Below, one piece after another: positions 56,457 through 64,000 of a stretch of DNA of 64,000 nt (positions within the stretch are counted from its first letter, which is position 1; every line of letters starts with the position of its first letter). The position numbers were made by a program, and so were the translations under genes. The stretch lies in assembly GCF_900094925.1 (NCBI RefSeq), contig NZ_FMAY01000004.1:62001-126000 (forward strand), in the 5' to 3' direction. Under the pieces are notes generated by a model. The model made no database searches. It was not told where the DNA came from and saw only the letters and a list, made by a program, of their open reading frames with translations. Source of the DNA: Kosakonia oryzendophytica. Its GTDB lineage: Bacteria > Pseudomonadota > Gammaproteobacteria > Enterobacterales > Enterobacteriaceae.

Positions 56457-57143
56457 CCCTCACCCTAGCCCTCTCCCCACAGGGGAGAGGGAACCGGCCT
56501 GTTCGGCATTCCCCTCACCCTAGCCCTCTCCCCACAGGGGAGAGGGAACCGGCCTGTTCGGCATTCCCCTCACACTGCCCCTCTCCTCACAGCGGAGAGG
56601 AAACCGGCCTGTTCGGCTTTCCCCTCACCCTAACCCTCTCCCCACAGGGGAGAGGGAACCGGCCGGTGCGGCATTCCCCTCACACTGACCCTCTCCTCAC
56701 AGCGGAGAGGGAAGCGGCCGGTGCGGCTTTCACCTCACTCTGTCTCTCTCCCCACAACGGAGAGGGAACCGGCCGGTGCGGCTTTCCCTTCACCCTGACC
56801 CTCTCCCCACAGCGGAGAGGGAACCGGCCGGTGCGGCTTTCCCTTCACCCTGACCCTCTCCCCACAGCGGAGAGGGAACCGGCCGGTGCGGCTTTCCCCT
56901 CACCCTGACCCTCTCCCCACAGCGGAGAGGGAACCGGCCGGTGCGGCATTCCCCTCACCCTGACCCTCTCCCCACAGCGGAGAGGGAAGCGGCCGGTGCG
57001 GCTTTCCCTTCACCCTGACCCTCTCCTCACAGCGGAGAGGAAACCGGCCGGTGCGGCATTCTCCTTCCTCTGGTCGTCTCCCCATGGCGAAGGGTGAACG
57101 GTTTTTCTCCCTCTCCCTTCCAGGGAGAGGGCCGGGGTGAGGG
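56457..57143. repeat. 55-bp tandem repeat array (11 copies) between ybiW and ybiV
   Basis: The anchor GAACCGGCC (or variants GAAGCGGCC, AAACCGGCC) recurs every 55 bp at 56491, 56546, 56601, 56656, 56711, 56766, 56821, 56876, 56931, 56986 and 57041. Each unit contains a hairpin (CTCTCCCCACAGCGGAGAG) and GGCCGGTGCGGC. The array opens with CCCTCACCCT and ends, after a degenerate unit, with GGGTGAGGG. There are no unique spacers, so it is not a CRISPR. Units differ by a few bases. No gene is supported in this stretch. Confidence 0.95.
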
Positions 57144-57188
57144 TTACCGCAACATTCCTCTCTTCCCCCGCCTGTTTCTTAACCCTCC

Positions 57189-57203
57189 ACTTTCATTCGA
57201 AAT
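57189..57203. promoter_or_regulatory. Operator-like site upstream of ybiV
   Basis: ACTTTCATTCGAAAT, identical over CTTTCATTCGAAA to the site before ybiY, 68 bp upstream of the ybiV start. Its right arm has one base change (AAAT for AAAG). Confidence 0.6.
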
Positions 57204-57271
57204 AAAATTTGTGCATCGGCTCACATTCTCTCTAGAATGTTACTCGTCGTAGTTACATTCAGGAGCCAGGT

Positions 57272-58087
57272 ATGACCGTCAAAGTTATCGTCACGGATAT
57301 GGACGGAACTTTCCTTGATGACGCCAAGCAGTACGATCGCACACGCTTTATGGCGCAGTTCAAACAACTTCAGCAGCGCGGTATTGAGTTTGTGGTCGCC
57401 AGCGGCAACCAGTATTACCAGCTGATCTCCTTTTTCCCGGAGCTGAAAGAGACCATCTCCTTTGTCGCCGAAAACGGCGCGCTGGTGTATGAGCACGGTC
57501 AACAGTTGTTCCATGGCGAGCTGACGCGCCACGAGGCGCAAGTGGTGATTGGTGAGCTGCTGAAAGACAGGAGTCTCAACTTTGTCGCCTGCGGTCTGGA
57601 AAGCGCTTATGTCAGCGAAAATGCCCCGGCGGAATTTGTCGATTTGATGTCGAAGCACTACTACCGTTTAAAACCGGTACGTGACTTCCAGCAAATTGAC
57701 GACACGTTGTTTAAATTCTCACTTAACCTGCCGGACAGTGAAATCCCACAGTTGATTGATGAACTGCATGTCTCACTCGATGGCATCATGAAACCTGTCA
57801 CCAGCGGTTTTGGGTTTGTCGATTTAATTATTCCCGGACTGCATAAAGCCAACGGCATTACCCGCTTGCTCAAACGCTGGCAGGTTTCACCACAGCAGTG
57901 TGTGACCATTGGCGACAGCGGCAATGACGCCGAGATGCTGCGTATGACCGATCTCTCCTTTGCCATGGGCAATGCCGGTGAGGCGATCAAGGCCATTGCT
58001 CGCCACCAGACCGATGACAACAATCAACAGGGCGCACTGAATGTGATTCAGGCCGTCCTCGACCATACCACCCCGTTTAACCGCTAA
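57272..58087 (+). CDS. ybiV: Sugar phosphatase YbiV (HAD, Cof type)
   Basis: 271 aa, the E. coli length. HAD motif [12 protein letters not shown] (nucleophile Asp9), motif [13 protein letters not shown], and motifs III/IV at [12 protein letters not shown] and [11 protein letters not shown]. The cap domain is type C2B. The E. coli enzyme dephosphorylates sugar phosphates such as ribose-5-phosphate, glucose-6-phosphate and fructose-1-phosphate. It has an AGGAG site upstream and is monocistronic by spacing and terminator. Confidence 0.96.
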   Translation: MTVKVIVTDMDGTFLDDAKQYDRTRFMAQFKQLQQRGIEFVVASGNQYYQLISFFPELKETISFVAENGALVYEHGQQLFHGELTRHEAQVVIGELLKDRSLNFVACGLESAYVSENAPAEFVDLMSKHYYRLKPVRDFQQIDDTLFKFSLNLPDSEIPQLIDELHVSLDGIMKPVTSGFGFVDLIIPGLHKANGITRLLKRWQVSPQQCVTIGDSGNDAEMLRMTDLSFAMGNAGEAIKAIARHQTDDNNQQGALNVIQAVLDHTTPFNR

Positions 58088-58093
58088 TCTTCT

Positions 58094-58120
58094 GCCGGAG
58101 CGTCTGTTCCGGCTTCTTCT
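58094..58120 (+). terminator. Terminator of ybiV
   Basis: GCCGGA / TCCGGC stem with an 8-nt loop followed by TTCTTCT, 7 bp after the stop. Confidence 0.75.
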
Positions 58121-58212
58121 GCCTTGTCACTTTTCCGCCTTGTGTTCCCCATCAAGTTTTTAAACTTGCATTAACTTATTTTTAACTTAAATTATCATAT
58201 GTAACTTAAATA

Positions 58213-58228
58213 ACTTTCGAATGAAAGA
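58213..58228. promoter_or_regulatory. Operator-like site upstream of ybiU
   Basis: ACTTTCGAATGAAAGA, the reverse complement of the site before ybiY over 14 bp (CTTTCGAATGAAAG). It lies 14 bp before the start codon, where a bound repressor would block transcription or initiation. Three AACTTA repeats stand just upstream in an AT-rich promoter-like stretch. Confidence 0.65.
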
Positions 58229-58241
58229 TTGAGAGGTTCAT

Positions 58242-59501
58242 ATGACTTTTACCCACGAGACGCTGCCCACCGATCACCAGGCGTCCATTCGTCAGATGAA
58301 ACAAGAACTGCGTGCGCAGATTGGTGATGTACAGGCCGTCTTTAACCAACTGAGCGAACGGATTGCCGCCCGCGTGGCTGAGATTAACGACCTGAAGGCA
58401 CAGGGAGACGCCGTCTGGCCGCAGATCCCCTTCGCCGATATTGCTAACGGGCGGGTAACCGAAGCGCAGCGGGCGCAGATTAAACAGCGTGGATGCGCGG
58501 TAATTAAAGGGCATTTCCCCCGCGAACAGGCGCTTGGCTGGGATCGCTCAATGCTCGATTACCTTGATCAGAACCACTTTGACGATCTCTACAAAGGGCC
58601 GGGCGACAGCTTTTTTGGCACGCTGGAGGCTTCGCGCCCGGAAATTTACCCCATTTATTGGTCGCAAGCACAAATGCAGGCGCGTCAGAGCGACGAAATG
58701 GCCGCGGTACAATCGTTTCTGAACCGGTTGTGGCGCTTTGAAAGTGAAGGAAAACAGTGGTTCGATCCGGATGTGAGCGTGATCTACCCGGACCGCATCC
58801 GCCGCCGCCCACCAGGCACCACCTCGAAAGGTCTCGGCGCGCATACCGATTCCGGCGCACTGGAGCGCTGGCTGTTACCGGCTTATCAGCGTGTTTTCGC
58901 CAGCGTGTTTAGCGGCAAACCGGAGGAGTACGATCCGTGGAATGCCGCGCACCGTACCGAAGTAGAAGAGTACACCGTGGATAACACCACCAAATGCTCG
59001 GTATTTCGTACCTTCCAGGGCTGGACAGCATTGTCGGATATGATCCCTGGACAGGGTTTGCTGCATGTGGTGCCGATCCCGGAAGCGATGGCGTATATCC
59101 TGTTGCGCCCGTTGCTTGACGATGTGCCAGATGAGGAGCTGTGCGGTGTTGCACCGGGACGCGTTCTGCCGGTTTCAGAGAAGTGGCATCCGCTGCTGAT
59201 CGCGGCGCTGACCAGCATTCCTGCGCTGGAGGCCGGAGATTCGGTGTGGTGGCATTGTGATGTGATCCACGCCGTCGCACCGGTCACCAACCAGCAGGGC
59301 TGGGGCAATGTGATGTACATTCCTGCCGCGCCGCTGTGCGAGAAAAACCTCGCCTATGCACGCAAGGTGAAAGTCGCCCTGGAACAAGGCGCATCACCGG
59401 GGGACTTTCCTCGCGAAAACTACGAAAGCGACTGGTCGGGGCGCTTCACGCTAAACGATCTGAACAGGCACGGTAAACGCGCGCTGGGCATCGACATTTA
59501 A
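58242..59501 (+). CDS. ybiU: DUF1479 protein YbiU
   Basis: 419 aa, about the E. coli length. The DUF1479 family has a cupin/double-stranded beta-helix fold of the Fe(II)/2-oxoglutarate oxygenase type: the His-x-Asp of LGAHTDSGALERWLLPAY and a distal His in WWHCDVIHAVAPV would bind iron. The reaction is unknown. It has a GAGAGG site. The stop overlaps the convergent LacI-type gene by 4 bp. It shares an operator-like sequence with ybiY and ybiV. Confidence 0.93.
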   Translation: MTFTHETLPTDHQASIRQMKQELRAQIGDVQAVFNQLSERIAARVAEINDLKAQGDAVWPQIPFADIANGRVTEAQRAQIKQRGCAVIKGHFPREQALGWDRSMLDYLDQNHFDDLYKGPGDSFFGTLEASRPEIYPIYWSQAQMQARQSDEMAAVQSFLNRLWRFESEGKQWFDPDVSVIYPDRIRRRPPGTTSKGLGAHTDSGALERWLLPAYQRVFASVFSGKPEEYDPWNAAHRTEVEEYTVDNTTKCSVFRTFQGWTALSDMIPGQGLLHVVPIPEAMAYILLRPLLDDVPDEELCGVAPGRVLPVSEKWHPLLIAALTSIPALEAGDSVWWHCDVIHAVAPVTNQQGWGNVMYIPAAPLCEKNLAYARKVKVALEQGASPGDFPRENYESDWSGRFTLNDLNRHGKRALGIDI

Positions 59502-60571
59502 GCGTCGTATAACCCTTCGCGCTCCACGGCGGTGCGTTGCTGCCCAGCGCGTATCCGCCGTACCGACTCACGCACCGCAAGCAGGCCGTTAAGCAGTAAC
59601 GAACCGGTCGGCGCTTGCGGGCGGATCAGCCGCTGTTGCAGCAGGTGCACTGCTTCAATACCCAGTTCATCACGCGGTACGTGTACCGCCGTGAGCGGCA
59701 CATCCTGAATGGCAGCCAGATTAAACGCATCAATGCTCATCACCGACACATCCTGCGGCACGCGTAATCCCCTCTGCTGCAACGCGCGCACCGTCCCTTC
59801 CGCCATAAAATCGCCACCCACCAGAAACGCGGTCGGTGTGAGCTTATTCGCCGGGGAGTCCAGCCACTCCGCCACCCGTAACTCAGCCTCTTTGGCGCTA
59901 AAACTCGGAACGGTGATCAGATCCCGCTTGCTGTTAAAGCGCAGATTCTGTTGCTGCCAGGCAGCTTTGATCCCGGCCAGGCGCAAATCCATGGTATAGC
60001 GACGCAGGCACATAACATTCACCACGTCCCGGTGGCCCATATCAAAAAGATAGCGCGCGGCAAACTCACCAATCGTCTGGTGATCCGGTGCAATAGATGG
60101 CAGACGCATACGCCTGTCGCGGCAATTGATCAGCACGCAGGGTTTACCGAGATCCGCCGCCAGCTCATGAATATGCGGATCGTCAATGCCTAACAGGATC
60201 GCCGCCTGGGTTTCCGGCGCATTCATACGTGCAAGGAATTCATTGGCATCGCTGTCCAGTTCTTCCAGTGCGCAATAACGCAGCCGCACTTCATGGGGAT
60301 CCAATGCTTTGTTAATGCTCTGAATAACGCGGTAATAAAAGATGTCAGAACGTTCATCAAAAGCCCGTTGCGGTGCGAAAACGATCAGGTTATTGAGCAG
60401 CAAACGCCCGGCAGCAATCCCCTCCATGACGCCCAGCTCGCGCGCACACGCCAGCACTGCCGCCCTGGCTTTTTCGCTGGTGTTCGCCTTTCCCGCCAGC
60501 ACGCGGGAAACGGTGCTGGTCGACAGGTTGGTCCGGTGGGCAATTTCGCTGATTTTGAGCTTTTTATCCAT
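59498..60571 (-). CDS. LacI-family transcriptional regulator
   Basis: 357 aa from MDKKLKISEIAHRTNLSTST; the in-frame extension upstream is not family-like. The LacI DNA-binding head (ISEIAHRTNLSTSTVSRVLAGKANTSEKAR) precedes a periplasmic-binding-like sensor domain (AILLGIDDPH, YLFDMGHRDVVNV, VSVMSIDAFNLAAIQDVPLTAVHVP). It is divergent from the MFS transporter and GH31 gene and very likely controls them in response to a sugar. It is an accessory gene relative to K-12. Confidence 0.92.
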   Translation of the reverse strand: MDKKLKISEIAHRTNLSTSTVSRVLAGKANTSEKARAAVLACARELGVMEGIAAGRLLLNNLIVFAPQRAFDERSDIFYYRVIQSINKALDPHEVRLRYCALEELDSDANEFLARMNAPETQAAILLGIDDPHIHELAADLGKPCVLINCRDRRMRLPSIAPDHQTIGEFAARYLFDMGHRDVVNVMCLRRYTMDLRLAGIKAAWQQQNLRFNSKRDLITVPSFSAKEAELRVAEWLDSPANKLTPTAFLVGGDFMAEGTVRALQQRGLRVPQDVSVMSIDAFNLAAIQDVPLTAVHVPRDELGIEAVHLLQQRLIRPQAPTGSLLLNGLLAVRESVRRIRAGQQRTAVEREGLYDA

Positions 60572-60869
60572 TCTGTGATCTTGCTCCGTTTCCGAAATGG
60601 GAAAATTTTCATGAGGCAACAACCCATATATTCATGGCCTGAAATGGATTTTGCCCCATGATAAGCATCATTAATGGGAATCCTTGCACAAAATCCGCTA
60701 TGGCTGCCGATCTTTCTCGCCTAACGTAAACATGTCGTACAACTTCCATACTAGTTGTATGTGAAATAACGACATAAACGGAAAAAAATCATCACGCGAA
60801 CCAATCCGGTATAACACATTCCGGGTGGCGCGCTTCGACTTCCCTACAAGACGATGTGCGGAGAAAAGA
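60572..60869. promoter_or_regulatory. Divergent regulator/transporter promoter region
   Basis: A gene-free 298 bp expected to contain promoters of the LacI-type gene and the MFS-GH31 operon plus the regulator's operators. CATACTAGTTGTATG at 60747-60761 is a near-perfect palindrome in a suitable position, but assignment is tentative. Confidence 0.5.
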
Positions 60870-62171
60870 ATGAGCCAGGGAATCAACAACGAAATGGCGG
60901 CCAGTAAGAGCCGCCGGATAGTCAAAAAACTACGCTGGTGGGTATTGGTGCTGTTTTTATTCGGCGTGACGGTGAACTATATCACCCGTAACTCGCTGGG
61001 TATTCTGGCCCCGGAACTGAAAACCAGCCTCGGCATTACCACAGAACAATATTCGTGGATTGTCGGTGCGTTTCAGTTGGCTTACACCCTCTTTCAGCCA
61101 CTCTGCGGCTGGCTGATTGATGTGGTTGGCCTGAAACTCGGCTTTATGGTGTGTGCCATTATCTGGGCGTTGGCCTGTATTTTCCATGCTGGCGCAGGTA
61201 GCTGGCTGCACCTGGCGATATTGCGTTTCACCATGGGCGCATCAGAAGCCGCGGCAACCCCGGCGAACGCCAAAACCATCGGCGAATGGTTCCCGAAATC
61301 CGAACGCCCGGTCGCTGCCGGTTGGGCGGGGGTGGGTTTCTCCATCGGTGCAATGCTGGCACCGCCCATCATCTACTTTGCTCATGCCTCTTTTGGCTGG
61401 CAGGGCGCCTTTATGTTTACCGGCGTATTGGCGCTGCTGTGGGTCATTTTGTGGTGGGCGTTTTACCACAATCCGGATAAACACCCGAACCTGAGTAAAG
61501 ATGAACTGGCGTTTATCCAGCAGGATAATGAACCGCCAGCCGTCAAGCTGCCCTTCCTGACCGCACTGAAAACGGTGTCGAAAAACAAACGTTTCTACGG
61601 GATCGCCATCCCGGCGTTTATGGCGGAGCCTGCCTGGGCGGTGCTGAGCTTCTGGGTACCGCTCTATCTGGCAAAAGAGCACGGTATGGATCTGAAACAG
61701 ATCGCCATGTTCGCCTGGTTGCCGTTCCTTGCCGCCGACCTCGGTAGCGTAGCGAGCGGCTACCTGACCAAACTCTATACCCGCTGGTTTGGCTGCACCC
61801 GCGTTAACTCCGTGGTTGCCAGCTCCGTCACCGGCGCATTCCTGATGATTTCGTTAGCCATTGTCGCTATCACCCGGGATCCGTACATCACCATCGTGTT
61901 GATCTCGATTGGCGGTTTTGGTCATCAAATCATCTCCTGCATGCTGAGTGCGCTGGTGGTGGAGTCGTTCGATAAAGGCCAGATGGCGACCGTGAATGGA
62001 ATGCGCGGCTCCGCGGCGTGGATCGCCAGCTTCCTCTTCTCGCTGTTAATTGGCGTTACCGCCGACAAAATCGGCTTTAACCCGCTGTTTATTGCTATGG
62101 GTTTCTTTGACCTGATTGGCGCTATTTTCCTGGTAGCATTTATTGCTGAACGTCGCGCAAAACGCGCATGA
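60870..62171 (+). CDS. MFS transporter, anion:cation symporter (ACS) family
   Basis: 433 aa from the ATG at 60870 with CGGAGAA upstream; an earlier in-frame start at 60825 is less likely. Twelve helices are visible. The ACS pattern is NYITRNSLGILAPELKTSLGI in helix 1, GWLIDVVGLKLGF after helix 2, and GASEAAATPANAKTIGEWFP in helix 4. Relatives carry hexuronates, galactonate or other sugar acids with protons. It lies 15 bp before the GH31 gene, so the two form an operon for a glycoside, perhaps an acidic one. Confidence 0.92.
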   Translation: MSQGINNEMAASKSRRIVKKLRWWVLVLFLFGVTVNYITRNSLGILAPELKTSLGITTEQYSWIVGAFQLAYTLFQPLCGWLIDVVGLKLGFMVCAIIWALACIFHAGAGSWLHLAILRFTMGASEAAATPANAKTIGEWFPKSERPVAAGWAGVGFSIGAMLAPPIIYFAHASFGWQGAFMFTGVLALLWVILWWAFYHNPDKHPNLSKDELAFIQQDNEPPAVKLPFLTALKTVSKNKRFYGIAIPAFMAEPAWAVLSFWVPLYLAKEHGMDLKQIAMFAWLPFLAADLGSVASGYLTKLYTRWFGCTRVNSVVASSVTGAFLMISLAIVAITRDPYITIVLISIGGFGHQIISCMLSALVVESFDKGQMATVNGMRGSAAWIASFLFSLLIGVTADKIGFNPLFIAMGFFDLIGAIFLVAFIAERRAKRA

Positions 62172-62186
62172 TTGTGGATGTCTGAT

Positions 62187-64000
62187 ATGAAAACCCTGAA
62201 GAACTGGACGTTGCAAAAACAGGCGGCTCACCACGTTGAGCTATTGGTGGACGGGCAACATACGCTGTGCCTGTATATCCTTGAGGAGAACCTGTTCCGC
62301 GTACTGCTAAAGCGTAAGGGCGAGCTGGCGCTGGACAGAACCTGGAGCATTGCGCCGGGTGAAGATGTGCCATGGGAAGGCCGTTCCCGCGAGGATTTAT
62401 CCGGTTTCGGTCTGCCTACATGGTCGCTCACTGAGCAGCAGGATACGCTGACGGTGCAAAGCGCGCAGTTACGGGTGACCGTGCACCAACCGCTGTGGCT
62501 GGAGTGGCACTACCGTAATGACGCGGGTGAGTGGCAGTGGCTGGCGGGGGATCGCCCGACCAGCGCCTATCTGCTGAATGCGCACGGCGATGGCGTCGCG
62601 CACTATCTGAGCCGTAAAAAAGAGGAACGTTTTTATGGCCTCGGCGAAAAAGCCGGCAACCTGCAACGTAACGGTCAGCGCTACGAAATGCGCAACCTTG
62701 ATGCCATGGGTTATAACGCGGCCAGTACCGATCCGCTGTACAAACATATCCCGTTTACCCTGACCCGCCGTGACGATATCAGCTATGGCCTGTTTTATGA
62801 CAACCTCAGCAATTGCTGGCTGGATCTGGGCAATGAGATCGATAACTACCACACTGCCTTTCGCCGCTGGCAGGCGGAAGCGGGCGATATCGATTACTAC
62901 CTGTTTACCGGCGCACGCGCGCTGGATGTCACCAAAGCCTTTGTACGTCTAACCGGGAAAACGCTGTTCGGACCGAAATGGAGCCTGGGCTACAGCGGTT
63001 CAACCATGCATTACACTGACGCGCCGGATGCGCAAAACCAGCTGATGAACTTTATTCGCCTGTGCGAAGAACACGCCATTCCGTGCGATTCGTTCCAGCT
63101 CTCTTCCGGCTATACCTCGATCAACGGTAAGCGTTATGTCTTTAACTGGAACTATGACAAGGTGCCACAACCGAAAGTAATGACCCAGGCATTCCACGAT
63201 GCCGGGCTGAAACTGGCGGCGAATATCAAACCTTGCCTGTTGCAGGATCACCCACGTTACAACGAGGTGGCGGAAAAAGGCTTGTTTATTCGCGATTCCG
63301 AAACCGATGCGCCAGAACGTTCAAGCTTCTGGGATGATGAAGGCTCCCATCTTGATTTCACCAATCCGCAGACCGTAGCCTGGTGGCAGGAAGGCGTGAC
63401 CACACAATTGCTGGAAATGGGTATTGACTCTACCTGGAACGACAATAACGAGTTTGAAGTGTGGGACGGCGAAGCGCGTTGCCAGGGATTTGGCCGTGAA
63501 ATCGCCATCAAACATATTCGCCCGGTGATGCCACTGCTGATGATGCGAGCGTCAATGGAAGCCCAGCAACGTTTCGCACCGCAAAAACGCCCGTACCTGA
63601 TCTCGCGCTCCGGCTGCGCCGGGATGCAGCGTTATGTACAAACCTGGAGTGGCGACAACCGCACCAACTGGGATACCTTGCGCTACAACACCCGGATGGG
63701 CCTCGGGATGAGCCTGTCCGGCTTGTATAACGTGGGTCATGACGTGGGCGGTTTCTCCGGCGATAAACCGGACGCAGAACTGTTTGTTCGCTGGGTGCAA
63801 AACGGTGTGATGCATCCGCGCTTTACCATTCACTCCTGGAATGACGACCAGACGGTGAACGAGCCGTGGATGTACCCGGCCATCACCCCGGCCATCCGCA
63901 GTGCGATTGAATTACGCTACCGCCTGCTGCCGTACCTGTATACGTTGTTGTGGCAAGCGCACGCCGATGATGAACCGATGCTGCGCCCCACGTTCCTCGA
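62187..64000 (+). CDS. Glycoside hydrolase family 31 enzyme (alpha-glycosidase; cut by window end)
   Basis: At least 604 residues from the ATG at 62187; the frame is open to the window end. The N-terminal beta-sandwich (ERFYGLGEKAGNLQRNG) leads to the (beta/alpha)8 barrel. The nucleophile is probably Asp419 in GIDSTWNDNNEFE, a variant of the usual W-x-D-M-N-E, and the acid/base Asp519 in GHDVGGFSGDKPD. ISRSGCAGMQRY replaces the usual R-S-x-x-G-x-Q-RY loop. It should cut an alpha-glycoside brought in by the neighbouring transporter. No signal peptide is present, so it acts in the cytoplasm. Confidence 0.93.
   Translation, partial: MKTLKNWTLQKQAAHHVELLVDGQHTLCLYILEENLFRVLLKRKGELALDRTWSIAPGEDVPWEGRSREDLSGFGLPTWSLTEQQDTLTVQSAQLRVTVHQPLWLEWHYRNDAGEWQWLAGDRPTSAYLLNAHGDGVAHYLSRKKEERFYGLGEKAGNLQRNGQRYEMRNLDAMGYNAASTDPLYKHIPFTLTRRDDISYGLFYDNLSNCWLDLGNEIDNYHTAFRRWQAEAGDIDYYLFTGARALDVTKAFVRLTGKTLFGPKWSLGYSGSTMHYTDAPDAQNQLMNFIRLCEEHAIPCDSFQLSSGYTSINGKRYVFNWNYDKVPQPKVMTQAFHDAGLKLAANIKPCLLQDHPRYNEVAEKGLFIRDSETDAPERSSFWDDEGSHLDFTNPQTVAWWQEGVTTQLLEMGIDSTWNDNNEFEVWDGEARCQGFGREIAIKHIRPVMPLLMMRASMEAQQRFAPQKRPYLISRSGCAGMQRYVQTWSGDNRTNWDTLRYNTRMGLGMSLSGLYNVGHDVGGFSGDKPDAELFVRWVQNGVMHPRFTIHSWNDDQTVNEPWMYPAITPAIRSAIELRYRLLPYLYTLLWQAHADDEPMLRPTFL

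Noticed and set aside
56457-57143. CRISPR array
   Set aside because: The 55-bp units are contiguous repeats with only point differences, without unique spacers, and no cas gene is near.

Overview
The window is chromosomal DNA of a member of the Enterobacteriaceae close to Enterobacter, Kosakonia, Citrobacter or Klebsiella. Most proteins match E. coli K-12 counterparts almost residue for residue, and their order follows the K-12 stretch potH to ybiU in inverted orientation. The genus cannot be fixed by eye. All comparisons with K-12 are from memory.

Layout: (1) 1-8.2 kb is backbone: putrescine importer potFGH, ybjN, rimK, nfsA, grxA, ybjM, ybjL and the sigma-E small RNA gene rybB. (2) 8.2-14 kb is accessory, between rybB and rcdA. 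It holds a BPSL0067-type amidase with three STY0301-family periplasmic proteins, a DUF1304 protein, a secreted esterase, and a Tae4-type amidase with a secreted partner. (3) 14-22.6 kb is backbone: rcdA, ybjJ, mdfA, ybjG, deoR, dacC, gstB, yliI, bssR. (4) 22.7-42.4 kb is a roughly 20-kb accessory block between bssR and rimO. Its first half is a complete guanidine-use operon: guanidine-I riboswitch, ABC importer, two DUF1989 proteins (carboxyguanidine deiminase type), a urea/guanidine carboxylase and allophanate hydrolase. Its second half is a patchwork of GST, GNAT, a PD-(D/E)XK-like protein and more interbacterial toxin/immunity modules: a DUF2778 (Tlde1-like) transpeptidase, DUF3289/DUF943, and a fourth STY0301 protein beside a T4-type lysozyme. 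A Fur-box esterase and AT-rich remnants lie among them. (5) 42.6-59.5 kb is backbone: rimO, gsiABCD, iaaA, moeAB, the glycyl-radical pair ybiY/ybiW, ybiV, ybiU. (6) 59.5-64 kb is a sugar locus: LacI-type regulator, MFS transporter and a GH31 glycosidase cut by the window end.

Three points stand out. First, five candidate effector/immunity loci, most aimed at peptidoglycan, sit in two K-12-relative insertion sites with no type VI structural gene in the window. Second, a near-identical palindrome (CTTTCATTCGAAAG or its reverse complement) precedes ybiY-ybiW, ybiV and ybiU, suggesting one unrecognised regulon. Third, two precise tandem arrays, a 100-bp unit x5 after rimO and a 55-bp unit x11 after ybiW, are each bounded by the same inverted CCCTCACC/GGTGAGGG ends, as if grown inside the same kind of intergenic palindrome.
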